64,000 nt of DNA, taken from the NCBI RefSeq assembly GCF_963675165.1, contig NC_087382.1, positions 2,046,001 through 2,110,000 on the forward strand. Direction: 5' to 3'. Position numbers and translations under genes: made by a program. Origin of the DNA: Halichondria panicea. Its lineage: Eukaryota; Porifera; Demospongiae; Suberitida; Halichondriidae. Of this stretch, positions 1 to 13,331 are shown in pieces (position 1 is the stretch's first letter; every line of letters begins with the position of its first letter). Below the pieces are notes generated by a model. It searched no databases and was not told the DNA's origin. It saw nothing but the letters and a program-made list of their open reading frames with translations.

Positions 1-2276
<2,276 letters not shown>

Positions 2277-2763
2277 GGAAAGTGCTCAAACTATCAAACA
2301 AACAGTGTATATACATGTAGCTAGCTATAGCATCGTCATTCTAATCAGACTCTAATGATAGTGTTGTTTTGAATTCAGTAGATTTGTATACCATACCATT
2401 CATTTTTGCATTCATAAATTGCTCTTCTTACTAATGGCTGCATGGCTGCATGGTTGGGCTTGCATGAATAATGGACTGTTGTGATTGGCTGCAATATATT
2501 GGGCTAGCTAGCTGCTATGAATATACTCAAGCGCGTGGCTAGAATGATCGGAATGCTCCTGTGTGTCTGCAGTGTGACAGTACACACAGACCGTGTCCAG
2601 CCAGGGCGACTCCGCCAGCATCCCGCCACACTGGCTGCAACTGTTGATCTCAGAACATCTCCACTAGTCTATAGCAGAGCTACCACCACTAGTGTGTATA
2701 TATATGCTGCTCACCTCTAATGGCATTAATAGTCTGAGCTAGCTGCCATCATCAGTTCACATC
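2277..2763. other. Intergenic region between LIM and receptor genes
   Basis: 487 bp between the LIM stop and the receptor start codon, with both genes on the plus strand. It must hold the LIM 3' UTR and the receptor promoter. I see no clear TATA box, poly(A) signal pair or conserved coding segment. Confidence 0.5.
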
Positions 2764-5273
2764 ATGGAGACCATCACTACTGCCCTACTCTGTGCAGCAC
2801 TACTCATCTGTCTGCCTCAACACAATCCTGCTGCAGCAGCAAGTAAGTGTGTGTACATGATGGTATCGTACATGGTCATTAGTCCCTGCCTCATAATGTC
2901 TTCTGGTGAATTGCAGTAGCTATAGACTACTCTATGTATTACTGATTATTTTGTTATTGTATTAGCCACTTGTTTCTTGAATGCAATGTATACAAATGTT
3001 GGGCAAATAGAGGTACCGATAATATAATAATGGTACATGTGATAATTGCTTCAGTTGACATTGCATATTGATGGCGAATCATCTATTTCGTTTTGTATTG
3101 TCCAAAGCTCATTCATTTCTAGTGTACATGGTTTCCTTTAAAGTGAATGAATGTATCCTCTCATTGTCCATATCCTACACACGCAAGAGGTCCTGCATGG
3201 CCTGGTGCACGGGACCAAATAGTGTGCGATGCTAGCTCAGTCTGTGCAACGCTAGCTCAGTGGATACACTAGCTCAGTCTGTGTGACGCTAGCTCAGTGG
3301 ATACACTAGCTCAGTCTGTGTGACGCTAGCTCAGTGGATACACTAGTTCAGTCTGTACGACGCTAGCTCAGTCTGTGCAACGCTAGCTCAGTGGATACAC
3401 TAGCTTAGTCTGTGCGACGCTAGCTCAGTGGATACACTAGCTCAGTCTGTGCGACGCTAGCTCAGTGGATACACTAGCTCAGTCTGTGCGACGCTAGCTC
3501 AGTGGGTACACTATCAAATGTTGATTTATGGTATTGTATTTACACCTTTGTAACTTAACCAGTGTTGTCTAATTTCACCCCAACAGTAATTAATTGTGAA
3601 GTTATAAAATTAATGTTCGCCCTAGCTGCTTACCTTGGGAGGGGGTCTTATAAGTGGGGGGGGGTCTGTTTGTAGTGAAGTGTGTGGTTGGTCCTACCTT
3701 GGGAGGGGGTCTGTTTGTAGTGAAGTGTGTGCTGTGGTTTGTTTGAACTGCCTGAGCTGATCTTGCATGGGAAGCCCATGCACCCCTATAGCAGTATGAT
3801 AGCATAGATGTGGCTGGGGGTGATAGATAGATCAGCCTATATAGATGTGGCTGATGTGTGCTTGCTAGATGTGGCTCAGGGTACAGATGGACCTACACCA
3901 CTTCACAGAGGAGATCAAAGCAAGTCCCTCTTGTGTTGTGGTCTGCTCTCTATAGCTGAGACTTGGACAAGAGTCTATAGCTCTCCATTATGCCAATATG
4001 TATGTGTATGGAGGTTTCTCGTTAAGCAACACATTGTTATTCTAGACTCATAAGCACGGTGGATCTGCGCCCTAATTATGAGCCCTAAAGCCATTAGGGT
4101 GGTGGTGTAATAGTTAATCTTCTGCCTCAACCACCCTGCCCAGTCAGTCAGTCTGTCTGGCATTCCTAGCTCCATTATATAGCTTCTCAATCACAGCCTT
4201 GGTATATGAATCACCTTACCTTACAGTCAATCTATGAATCACCTTACTTCAACCATCTCCCTATAGCTGTGAATGGCGTTGTTAAATAGTGTGAAACACA
4301 GTGTGGCTTTACTTCCACTGAATGGTTTAATTAATTAATGCAATACAAGCTCTAGTGCTAGTGCCATGATTATCCTGACATAGTGTATATGAGAGCATTG
4401 ATTTGGGGGAGGGCTCTGGGAAGCCAATTACACACGCGTCAGTTTGGGCAATATTTCGACTGCTGATAATTTGTAGCAATGTGTACCTATCCACCAATTT
4501 AAATGCTTTGGATATCTAATAACTGCAATTATTATGATATCTACTGTACAAATGTGTAGAGCTGGAATTTGCTCCAGAGTATAATCAAGTTACGGCCCTG
4601 CCATGTGTCTAGCCAGCATGGAGCATGCAGCTCGAGTCCTACGCATGTCATTTCCTCTTTCATTTCCCTCACTTTTGCATACCTTCCAGAGAAGTTGCTA
4701 TTGGACTGACTGATGAGTTGGTATTGATAAGGACATGGCTGGAATTTCTTAGAATATTGTACATATTTCAGTGTAGTGTCTACTAGCACTTTAGAGGGTA
4801 CATAGACACAGGGCCAAGCCTGTCCACCTGTCTTGCTACCAGGGTGCCTACAGCCTGCCAGCCTGTCTTGCTACCAGGGTGCCTATAGCCTGCCAGCCTG
4901 TCTTGCTACCAGGGTGCCTATAGCCTGCCAGCCTGTCTTGCTACCAGGGTGCCTATAGCCTGCCAGCCTGTCTTGCAGGCATAGTTGAATGGTGCTAGTA
5001 GCTTCAAGTGGTTGTGTTTTGTCTGGCTTCCCATTGTACGCCCACTCTTACAGACACTAGTCTTGTGTGCATGTGCTATAGTTAGCTACCAGTCAAAGCT
5101 CACCACCCACATACGTCATCATCATATCCTCATATTTGTTTGCTTACATGTGAACTCTAAACCTCCTACCAGCCAGACAGTCTCACTCACTATATATAGC
5201 AGCTAGTGGACTGTTTGGCTGGGTATCAAGACTATTGGTTTGTTGGCACTATTGATATTCAACGCCCAACACA

Positions 5274-5319
<46 letters not shown>

Positions 5320-8300
5320 CCTAGAGTGTCACTGCACTGGCTGCAAGGACACTACCTACTGCACCGTACAGGATGGTGCTTGCTTCACATCATCAACTGT
5401 GAGAGCTCACACACACAATAATGTTGTGTACACTGTTTATACAACAACGTGTGTTTATAGTTCATTGTGTGTGTGTGTTGTGCAAATACTTATTATATAT
5501 CTCAACATTTTGACAGGTTTCCAATCATTTAATCACGGGTTGTCTGCCTGCGAGTCTAGCATCACTAATGTGCGACCAATCAGATTCAAGCGTTCAGTGT
5601 TGCCATAACAACCATTGTAACCTAGTCAGAAGTGCTGGAAATCAACGATTCTTAAGAAATGAAGGTAATGAAGATCAAAGAAGATTATGAAGATCAAAGA
5701 AGATTATGAATATCATTCAATTCTCAGTAATATTTATAGAGTCTTTATTCTTAAGGAATGCTTGCATGACACCACCAAAGCGAGCCAGACAAATTGGGGG
5801 GCCCCTTGTGTAATTAAAGGGCCCTCCCCCTAATTACTTATAATTATACAACTATTTTATTGTATGTCCCGCCCACACACACACACACACGTACAGAAGA
5901 AGCCACTGAAATGCCTGACAACGCTATTCTATTGGGTGTTGTAATTGGGGTGGTTGTCGTAGGTACTATTGTAATTGCATCTCTAGTAGTGGCCGCCCTC
6001 TGTTGTATCTTATACCGGAGGCAAAAAAGAAAGACACAACATCCTGTTTCCACCATTGAAGCCACACCCACTCCCGAGGTCCGCTGTACGGCACACACTA
6101 ACAACAACTGTCGTGCCATTCTTCCACAGAGTAAGTCAACTGCATCATTATATTAATTATAACGTCCGGTTTCAAACTGTTTGGTGCTTAGATCAGTGAT
6201 GATTAATATCCCTCCTTTGCTGTGCAGGTGAGAGTATAGGATCACTCATAAAGGCGGCCATGTTTTATGGTGATCCCTTGTCACCGCTTGTCCAACGCTC
6301 TATAGCACAACAGACAATGCTAGAGAAGTACCTGACAAAGGGAGGGTTTAGTAGTCGATATATTGGGCGATGGCGGGAGGACAGAGTGGCTGTAACCGTG
6401 TTCCCTGTCAAGCATCAACACTTCTGGACTAATGAGTCTACCATACTGCAGGTTAGTATAGCAGTCTACCATACTGCAGGTTAGTATAGCAGTATGAGTC
6501 TACCATACTGCAGGTTAGTAGCAGTGTGAGTCTACCATACTGCAGGTTAGTAGCAGTGTGAGTCTACCATACTGCAGGTTAGTAGCAGTGTGAGTCTACC
6601 ATACTGCAGGTTAGTAGCAGTGTGAGTCTACCATACTGCAGGTTAGTAGCAGTGTGAGTCTACCATACTGCAGGTTAGTAGCAGTGTGAGTCTACCATAC
6701 TGCAGGTTAGTAGCAGTGTGTAGCTAGTAGCCTGGTTAGGGCATGGAATGCATGGTGATCGTAACCATGGTTACAGGTATGCATGGTGATCGTAACCATG
6801 GTTACAGGTATGCTTATTACGTATACAGTCTTGAGATTCAGTAGCTATAGGTATATGTAGTTCTTAGAGTGTTTTAGCATAATTACTCGTGAAGATTTAT
6901 GATGGTTTGAAATCCATTGCTTTTTACCAAAGCAGAGACCCAAATGTGCTAGCTGTTGCCCACCCCTACACTTGCAATCACACACCACCCACACCACACC
7001 ACACACACACCACACCACCCACACACACACACGAGCAGCTTCCACTGATGAGACATGACAGTATATTGAGCTTCATTGCTGCAGACACTGTATTCAAGAA
7101 ATCAGTTAACTATCTCTACCTCATTAGTGAGTATCACCCCAGGGGCACCCTCAGGGAGCACCTCGTTAAAAGCACACTGGAGATATCAGAGGCTCTGCTG
7201 TTGATTAGCTCTCTTGTGTCTGGAGTGGAGTACTTGCACAGTGTGCTAGCTCAGGAGAGCAGAGGTGGGGTGGTGGTGAAGCCATCCATTGCACACTGCA
7301 ACCTAACCAGTCAAAATGTCTACGTGGACAAGTCAGGTGATCTATAATTGTAGCTATGTGCATTTTTTGTGCTTGAATAATATCCTTCAAATTCATTGGG
7401 GAAGCTATGTGCATTTTATATGCTTATTCATTAATGATCTTTACCCAACACTTTTTTCTTCTCCGTCTTCTGCAGGTTCATGTTGTCTGAGTGACTTTGC
7501 CTTGTCAGTGACTCAGAGTGGGTGTGTCAGTGGGTGTGGTCACACTGCCCACTCAGACATGAGATACCGCCCACCAGAAGCATTAGCCGCTACTACTACT
7601 GACGCTGGGTTCGAGGGTTTAAAGAGTGGAGACGTGTACTCCCTCGGACTCATACTATGGGAGGTGGCCAATTGCTGCCTAGTGCAAGGTGAGGGGACGG
7701 GACGCTCTGTGAATGTAGAGAAACTGTATCCCACTCTCTCCCCGCTAAAATTTACATTTGTGGATTGTTTATTGTATTTTGTGCAGGTGAGGACAGTGTG
7801 CACTCTCTACCGTACTCTGACCTCTTGGACTCTGAAGCCACACCTACTAGAGACAATATGATGAGAATAGTTTGTGAGGAGGGAAAGAGACCGCCTCTAC
7901 CAGAGCAATGCTCTAGAGATGAGGTGACCAATTATATTAAGTTCATATATTTCTGTATATATATAGCGTTCGTTTTGGTATAGCTATCTTTGAGAGCCCG
8001 TAATTTGTGTTCAGATTGTCCAATGTCAAAACTATATTATGCATTCAATAGCTCTCAGAATTATCTTTCCAATGGTGTGCTTAGATACAAGTTCTGTGAT
8101 TGGTCAATTTAACAAAAGGGAATTTAAGGCTAGCTATTTCTAGAGCCAGAGTTTAGAGCGTTTGATTTAACATTCAACGACATTTCGTTTAGCTCTTATA
8201 CAATGTCCCCCCACATACTCACGCCCACACACCACACGCCCACACACACCACAGAACATACGACTGGTTCTGGCCACCATTGACGAGTGCTGGAGCTCTT

Positions 8301-8428
8301 CTCCCTCACAAAGACCAACCACACAACAACTCAAGGAGACACTGCAAACAACGCTATTACCAACCATTAAATGGCAAGTATCAGTTGACAAGAATGGACA
8401 AACAGTGTATAAGCAAATGACTTCCTAG
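2764..8428 (+). CDS. TGF-beta type I receptor-like transmembrane pseudokinase
   Basis: Nine exons (2764-2842, 5319-5398, 5517-5664, 5897-6130, 6228-6451, 7039-7336, 7476-7688, 7787-7923, 8255-8428) join to exactly 529 codons including TAG. A signal peptide (residues 1 to about 24) is followed by an activin-receptor-type ectodomain: ECHCTGC, TDGACF-like QDGACF, then the CC-x4-CN box as CCHNNHCN. One membrane helix follows (about 112-136), ending in RRQKRK. The cytoplasmic part aligns along its length with type I receptor kinases (PLVQRSIAQQ, SFIAAD, DVYSLGLILWEVA, CWSSSPSQRPT). Key positions are lost: no TTSGSGSG GS box (residues 181-200 instead), degenerate glycine loop KGGFSSR, VAVK to VAVT (T237), HRD to HCN (341-343) and DFG to DFA (361-363). 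The alpha-C glutamate candidate E250 and the PPE of the activation segment remain. It is likely a catalytically dead receptor, decoy or scaffold. Start chosen because the first ATG opens the signal peptide. Confidence 0.85.
3229..3512 (+). repeat. Minisatellite in receptor intron 1
   Basis: Imperfect copies of a roughly 37-bp unit built from GCTAGCTCAGTGGATACACT and AGCTCAGTCTGTGCGAC, with sub-repeats of GCTAGCTCAGT. It lies inside the 2.5-kb first intron; no splice site is evident in the unit. Confidence 0.9.
4814..4977 (+). repeat. Minisatellite, about 35-bp unit, receptor intron 1
   Basis: Four to five copies of a unit beginning CCTGCCAGCCTGTCTTGCTA and ending CAGGGTGCCTATAG. No coding role seen. 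Confidence 0.9.
6434..6720 (+). repeat. Nine-copy repeat carrying exon end and splice donor
   Basis: A unit of mostly 32 bp (GTCTACCATACTGCAGGTTA then GTAGCAGTGTGA) is repeated. The first copy contains the real end of receptor exon 5 (ESTILQ) and its donor CTGCAG|GTTAGT at 6451/6452. Eight further copies of the same CAG|GTTAGT junction follow in the intron, giving nine identical candidate donors with the last coding bases attached. Confidence 0.9.
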
Positions 8429-8834
8429 GAATTATGACAAACTCTTGTACATAATAACAACAAGGGGTGCTGCAAATATCATCATCGTTTTTTACTGCTT
8501 TTTGTGTCAGAATCATTCAATTATTTTTGTCCCCGCATCAATATTACATTTCACTACACTATAATTACAAGTGTAAAAACAAAATGGGGAAGTAGGGCTG
8601 ACCCACTCAAATACCAAGAAGGTATCCCTGAGTTCATGCACCAAGCAGCGTGCAACAGTTTAAGATTAATTTGATTCAATTAACATTCTATAGACTGTAA
8701 ATACTATAAGTACAACAAAGACAGTGGAGCAGAGGCTCCAATACACAAAGCTATGTTAACTAGCAAAGTCGTTACAAGTAACTGAATCTAGTCCACAAAA
8801 TTAAAGTCATTGTGCATCTATAATTATGTTACTG
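8429..8834. other. Convergent 3' spacer, receptor / beta-helix gene A
   Basis: 406 bp holding both 3' UTRs. It is a shorter version of the spacers at 18942-19720, 29051-29815 and 38629-39393. No other feature seen. Confidence 0.6.
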
Positions 8835-11800
8835 TTACTGTTTCACGACATCGATGACAGTGTGCGTGACTTTGGGTGCATTGTCAGCTGTAGCTTGAGG
8901 AGGGGGAGGGGCTGGTCTGTAGTCCTCCGTGGTGAGGGGGGTTAGTACGTCCAGGGCAGGCTCTCTCAGCTGGTCCAGCGAATGATCAGGGTCAGATTCT
9001 TCCATGGCTTCATCAGTGTATCTGTCCGCGTTTGTCCAGGTTTCGTTCTCCATTTCGTACTTTTCCAGTTTGCGAACTCGTGGAATCAGTTTTCTCAGTT
9101 TGAGTGCATTTTGCAGAACAGGAACTGTTTTCAAAATGTACTCGTAACAATGGTAGCAGACTATCACCACAAACAAAATAAAAGCCACTGCCATTGAAAT
9201 GTTGGATATTATGACTTGATTCCCATTGATGCTTCCTATGTAGAGGGTACCATACGCTAGAATTGCAAGATTGAGGAAAAAGAGTGTTTCCAGTAAATCA
9301 TTGAATCGTATTTTGTACACTGGATAATTCTGTGATTTGAAAATATTAAGTCCAACAGTTATAGATCCAGCTGATAGTACGGGGAGAGAAGTGTCCAAAG
9401 CCAAAAAGGCTGTTATTAGATTATGAGCGATCAAAGAAAATAGGAGCAGTCCCACCCAGTAGCGATGCTTGGGAGTGAATGGAGCATGGTATGCATCCAT
9501 GAAGCCATTGTAGTATGTGTTCTTAGTCCATTTCATGAGCTTCCATTTTGAACAGCGAGGAAGCCATTGTCCAAACAAGAGCACTACAGTGAACAATATA
9601 CCAGAAATGAGGATTATGGCGGCAAAAACAAACCGAGGGACGTGACCGGGAGTGAAATATTGCACATTGCCGTCATACATCCAAACTATATCACTTGAAT
9701 TGTTGGGAAAATCCAACACCTTGGTTGCACCATCAGGATAATACAAGACCCTGTATTGCAGTGCAGCAATGATAAACCGTAAGAGTTTGGAATAAGAGAG
9801 TAGGACGAGTGTGCCTAGGGCAGCAACTGGGTTCCTGTTGGAGAGGAGCTTTGAAAATGAGTCAAAGTACTTGCTTAAAATGATTATTAAGAACATCAAA
9901 AGAAACAGGTAAGCAGGAAAGACAATCTGAAGGAGCACTTTTGCTTGAGAGTTCATTCTATCATAAAAGCATGTCTCAATACCTAAGTCAAGATTTACCC
10001 ACGATATGAAAACTGTCAAAGGGTTATGAAAAGGTATGAAAATCGACTGATTTGCAGCTAATACATTAGTGTAGAAGATCAGCCCATGGATAGTGCCTGT
10101 TGCTACGGTAATGTTGAAAACGAGAATGAATACAACTAGTACTATGCCTGCCAGGGCAAACGGGACTAGCAGGAGAAGGTAAGTGTTTGAGCAGAGTTCA
10201 CATCGTGAAGTACCTAACACAAGACTCAGTCCTGATTCACATTCTCCACACAAGACACCACTTCGATTGTAGGCACACTGTTTGTCAGGGTTGCTTAGAC
10301 TGATGTTGACTGGTTTTAGTACACAATAGTCAAATGTACAGTTACTAACAACATACCCACTTCCGTTAGTGGTATTAGTCACTCCTATCCATATGTTGTT
10401 ATTGCTTTCCAATTTTATGGTCCCATTATCCTCAGAACAGTTTGTTATTTGATATTCTTGTTGCAAGACTGGATCACAGTCACACTTGCACTCAATTGAG
10501 GACATGATTGGCTTGAGTCCAATAGGGCATTCACACTTTAGAAAAGAAATGTTTAGAATTTGTCTTGAAATTCCCAAATTGTTGCATGGACCATCAGCAT
10601 AGAGTTCCACTTGAGCAGAGCTGTCTTGTGAGAATACATTGTACTCTAATTCTGTGCACTGATTGCCAACTTCTTGCTGTGCTTGTCCTTCTTTGAGACG
10701 ATCAACTCTACTGCTCTCAGTGATAACAGAACTGTGAATTTTGGCATTATTCATTGGATTTCCAGCTTGGTCTACAGCCATAACACTGATTGTGAATGCT
10801 TGTCCTTTTCTAACAGAAATGGTCTGCTTGGTGGTGTTACACAACTTCACTCTGACAGCCTTTGAAGCTATCCATGAATAATGCACAGTATTGTTCAAGT
10901 ACTCAAATCCATTGTCTGATGAAGAGAGTTCGGCTGATACATCCACCGTACACCTGTCCAAAAGACCTCCGTAAATATCTGCTCCTGACTGGGTAGCTGT
11001 GTTGTTTGTCAGAAAAGTGTTGCGATTATTGATTGCACTGTTCAAACATTTAACTTCTTCATTAAATCCAGTCATTAATAAAGAAAAGAAAGCTTGGATC
11101 AAAGGTATCACACCCTTAATAGAATTGTTATCAAAACCATAGAGATCTATAGTTTGAATGAAGCACTCTGTTTGTGGCAGATCTCCTGCAGTAGTTACAT
11201 CCTCTCCTCTACACACACCACTCTCAGTACTGTCTGCCACAAATATCCCCCCTCCATATTGAGCCGTGTTACTGTAGATTTCTAGTATGACCAGCGTTTT
11301 ACCAAGCTCTAGCTCCACGTCCTGTTTCAGAATATGTATCTTAGAACTTTGTCGTAAATAAATTCCACCTCCGCTATTGTTTGCTGAGTTTGACTTGATG
11401 TGGACGTGAGCGTGAGAAAAGGCCTTGATGTTTGAAGCGACTGCATAAATACCTCCTCCATTTTGAGCATCATTTCGATCTATAATACTCACAAACAGTA
11501 CAGGTTCCATGTCACTACATGTACACAGGACAAACTGATGATTAAATATACAACCAGTAGTAACCTTCGAATCAAATTCAATTTCGCTTGAGTATGCATA
11601 AATCCCACCACCATTTTGTGCTGTGTTATGGGATATCTCTATTGGATAGTGAATAGAGAGTGTACTCTCTCTCAGAAACACACCTCCTCCAAAGGTAGCA
11701 GTATTGTTAGAAATGACCACTCCTTCTGCATTGATATAGATTTGACTCTGGACTGCTCTGATGGCTCCACCCTGCACACCACGATTGTTACTGAGAGTTG

Positions 11801-13289
11801 TGGGTCCATTGAACTCCACTCGACTGCTTAGAGCATACACAGGGTTTATATTATTGCTAACGGTGTTAACTCCTATAAATGACAAGTTAGAATGCACTGC
11901 GTAAATGATATTTTCACCCTCTAAATTGTCAAATATGCTTGTATTAGTAATTATCAAAGTTGAGATAACAACCGCAATCACTCCATCTTGTTTGGTGGCT
12001 CTGTTGTTGGTGAGCACACAGTCGGAAATGATAACAGGCACATCAGCAACAGAAATTACTCCACCAAAATCAGCACTGTTATTTTTAATCATGACTTTGG
12101 AGATAGATATAGTTCCAATCAATGCCAAAATCGCTCCACCAGCGCTAGTTCCTCCATTACCAACTACAGCTTCATTGTCCGTTATATTACAGCTCATGAT
12201 AGATGCATTAACTCTGTAAAGTCCAATCGCTCCACCAGAGACTGCAGCCTTGTTGTTTGTTAGCTCGCTATCGGATATTAGTAACTCTCCACTCAAAATC
12301 GAAATCGCTCCACCTGCTCTCTCAGCACTGTTGTACGCTAGCTCACTGTCGGAGATTGAGACACCCCCTAACCAGATATTAATTGCTCCACCAGATTCAG
12401 CAGCACTGTTGTACGCTAGCTCACTGTCGGAGATTGAGACACTCCCAAACCAGATACTAATTGCTCCACCGTCAATGATAGCATTATTGTTTAGTAGCGC
12501 ACAGTTGGAAATGAACAAGTTACTTTCGTAGGTCATAGATCTAATCGCTCCACCATTATGATAAGCGCTATTATTTGTAAAGTTGCACCAACTGATAGTC
12601 ACACTTGCAGAGGCCACAAACACTGCTCCACCACATACAGCAGTATTGGAATCGAACCTTGAACCATTAATAACAATTTGATTTGATTCAATGTTCACTG
12701 CACCGCCATTGTTACTGAAGAAGTCACTCTTTTCAATGTACACATTATCAGCCTCAACATATAATGCTCTGTAAGTGCTAGTGTTGTTCACAAAGAGAAC
12801 TTGTTCAATCGTCACAGTTACCGTACGAGTGATCCAGAGTGTACAAGCTTCCAACTTTAGCAATTTCAAGTCTACCAAATAGCATTCAGCGATAAATAAT
12901 TCTTGAGAAATGTTCATGTAGCCTGAACTACTTTCATCACCTGCTCCAGTGAAATGCAAACCTTCGATACTCAATGCACTGATATTGGATAACAGCACTC
13001 TACCAGAATTGTTCAAATTGATGGTGGCATTTTGGCCAGCAATAATCACCTCTCCAAAATTACAAATGTAAAGGATTTCACTCAATAAATGATCTCCAGG
13101 TAGAAAGCTCAAGGTGAGATTGTCTCCACCAGATAACAGGGCTGTTTGAACAAGCTGCTCGAGAGTGAAACAAGTTTTATTTTGATAGTCATGACACAAG
13201 TCGGTTGAATCCACTGGCACAATGTGATAGTACTCACTCCTGGTAACAGTAGCTAGGGTCAGTAGCAGCACCAACCAGGTGCAGTGCAT
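8835..13289 (-). CDS. Pmp-like beta-helix multi-pass membrane protein A (intact)
   Basis: An uninterrupted, intronless 1484-codon reading frame. Residues 1-18 form a signal peptide (MHCTWLVLLLTLATVTRS). About residues 30-790 are a right-handed beta-helix made of repeats with the two hallmark motifs of chlamydial polymorphic membrane proteins, FxxN (FTNN, FDSN) and GGA(I/V) or GGGIY, with many N-glycosylation sequons. A Cys-rich stretch follows, including CGECESGLSLVLGTSRCELC. About 1030-1380 holds eight or nine hydrophobic segments, and a roughly 105-residue tail ends in a Pro-rich RPAPPPP segment and VIDVVKQ. It is predicted to sit at the cell surface with a large extracellular beta-helix. 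Ligand and signalling role are unknown; surface recognition is only a guess. The tail lacks the RYITPPIIRPATRP segment present in copies B and D. Confidence 0.88.
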   Translation of the reverse strand: MHCTWLVLLLTLATVTRSEYYHIVPVDSTDLCHDYQNKTCFTLEQLVQTALLSGGDNLTLSFLPGDHLLSEILYICNFGEVIIAGQNATINLNNSGRVLLSNISALSIEGLHFTGAGDESSSGYMNISQELFIAECYLVDLKLLKLEACTLWITRTVTVTIEQVLFVNNTSTYRALYVEADNVYIEKSDFFSNNGGAVNIESNQIVINGSRFDSNTAVCGGAVFVASASVTISWCNFTNNSAYHNGGAIRSMTYESNLFISNCALLNNNAIIDGGAISIWFGSVSISDSELAYNSAAESGGAINIWLGGVSISDSELAYNSAERAGGAISILSGELLISDSELTNNKAAVSGGAIGLYRVNASIMSCNITDNEAVVGNGGTSAGGAILALIGTISISKVMIKNNSADFGGVISVADVPVIISDCVLTNNRATKQDGVIAVVISTLIITNTSIFDNLEGENIIYAVHSNLSFIGVNTVSNNINPVYALSSRVEFNGPTTLSNNRGVQGGAIRAVQSQIYINAEGVVISNNTATFGGGVFLRESTLSIHYPIEISHNTAQNGGGIYAYSSEIEFDSKVTTGCIFNHQFVLCTCSDMEPVLFVSIIDRNDAQNGGGIYAVASNIKAFSHAHVHIKSNSANNSGGGIYLRQSSKIHILKQDVELELGKTLVILEIYSNTAQYGGGIFVADSTESGVCRGEDVTTAGDLPQTECFIQTIDLYGFDNNSIKGVIPLIQAFFSLLMTGFNEEVKCLNSAINNRNTFLTNNTATQSGADIYGGLLDRCTVDVSAELSSSDNGFEYLNNTVHYSWIASKAVRVKLCNTTKQTISVRKGQAFTISVMAVDQAGNPMNNAKIHSSVITESSRVDRLKEGQAQQEVGNQCTELEYNVFSQDSSAQVELYADGPCNNLGISRQILNISFLKCECPIGLKPIMSSIECKCDCDPVLQQEYQITNCSEDNGTIKLESNNNIWIGVTNTTNGSGYVVSNCTFDYCVLKPVNISLSNPDKQCAYNRSGVLCGECESGLSLVLGTSRCELCSNTYLLLLVPFALAGIVLVVFILVFNITVATGTIHGLIFYTNVLAANQSIFIPFHNPLTVFISWVNLDLGIETCFYDRMNSQAKVLLQIVFPAYLFLLMFLIIILSKYFDSFSKLLSNRNPVAALGTLVLLSYSKLLRFIIAALQYRVLYYPDGATKVLDFPNNSSDIVWMYDGNVQYFTPGHVPRFVFAAIILISGILFTVVLLFGQWLPRCSKWKLMKWTKNTYYNGFMDAYHAPFTPKHRYWVGLLLFSLIAHNLITAFLALDTSLPVLSAGSITVGLNIFKSQNYPVYKIRFNDLLETLFFLNLAILAYGTLYIGSINGNQVIISNISMAVAFILFVVIVCYHCYEYILKTVPVLQNALKLRKLIPRVRKLEKYEMENETWTNADRYTDEAMEESDPDHSLDQLREPALDVLTPLTTEDYRPAPPPPQATADNAPKVTHTVIDVVKQ

Positions 13290-13331
13290 GTTCTCTCCGA
13301 TACTATATGATTACAAGTATATTTAATTGCA
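13290..13331 (-). promoter_or_regulatory. Conserved leader/promoter of the beta-helix genes
   Basis: Immediately 5' of the start codon, all four gene copies share the same roughly 40 bp (also at 24011-24050, 34155-34196 and 43780-43821). On the coding strand it reads AAATATACTTGTAATC then a TATAGTATCGGAGAGAAC-type leader. The AT-rich block could be a TATA-like element. Conservation may only reflect recent duplication. Confidence 0.35.

Noticed and set aside
3229-3512. CRISPR array
   Set aside because: Regular repeats without unique spacers; an ordinary minisatellite in an intron of an animal gene.
2764-8428. Type II (BMPR2/ActRII) receptor assignment
   Set aside because: Some kinase motifs fit either type, but PLVQRSIAQQ, the FIAAD block and the ectodomain QDGACF pattern fit type I better.
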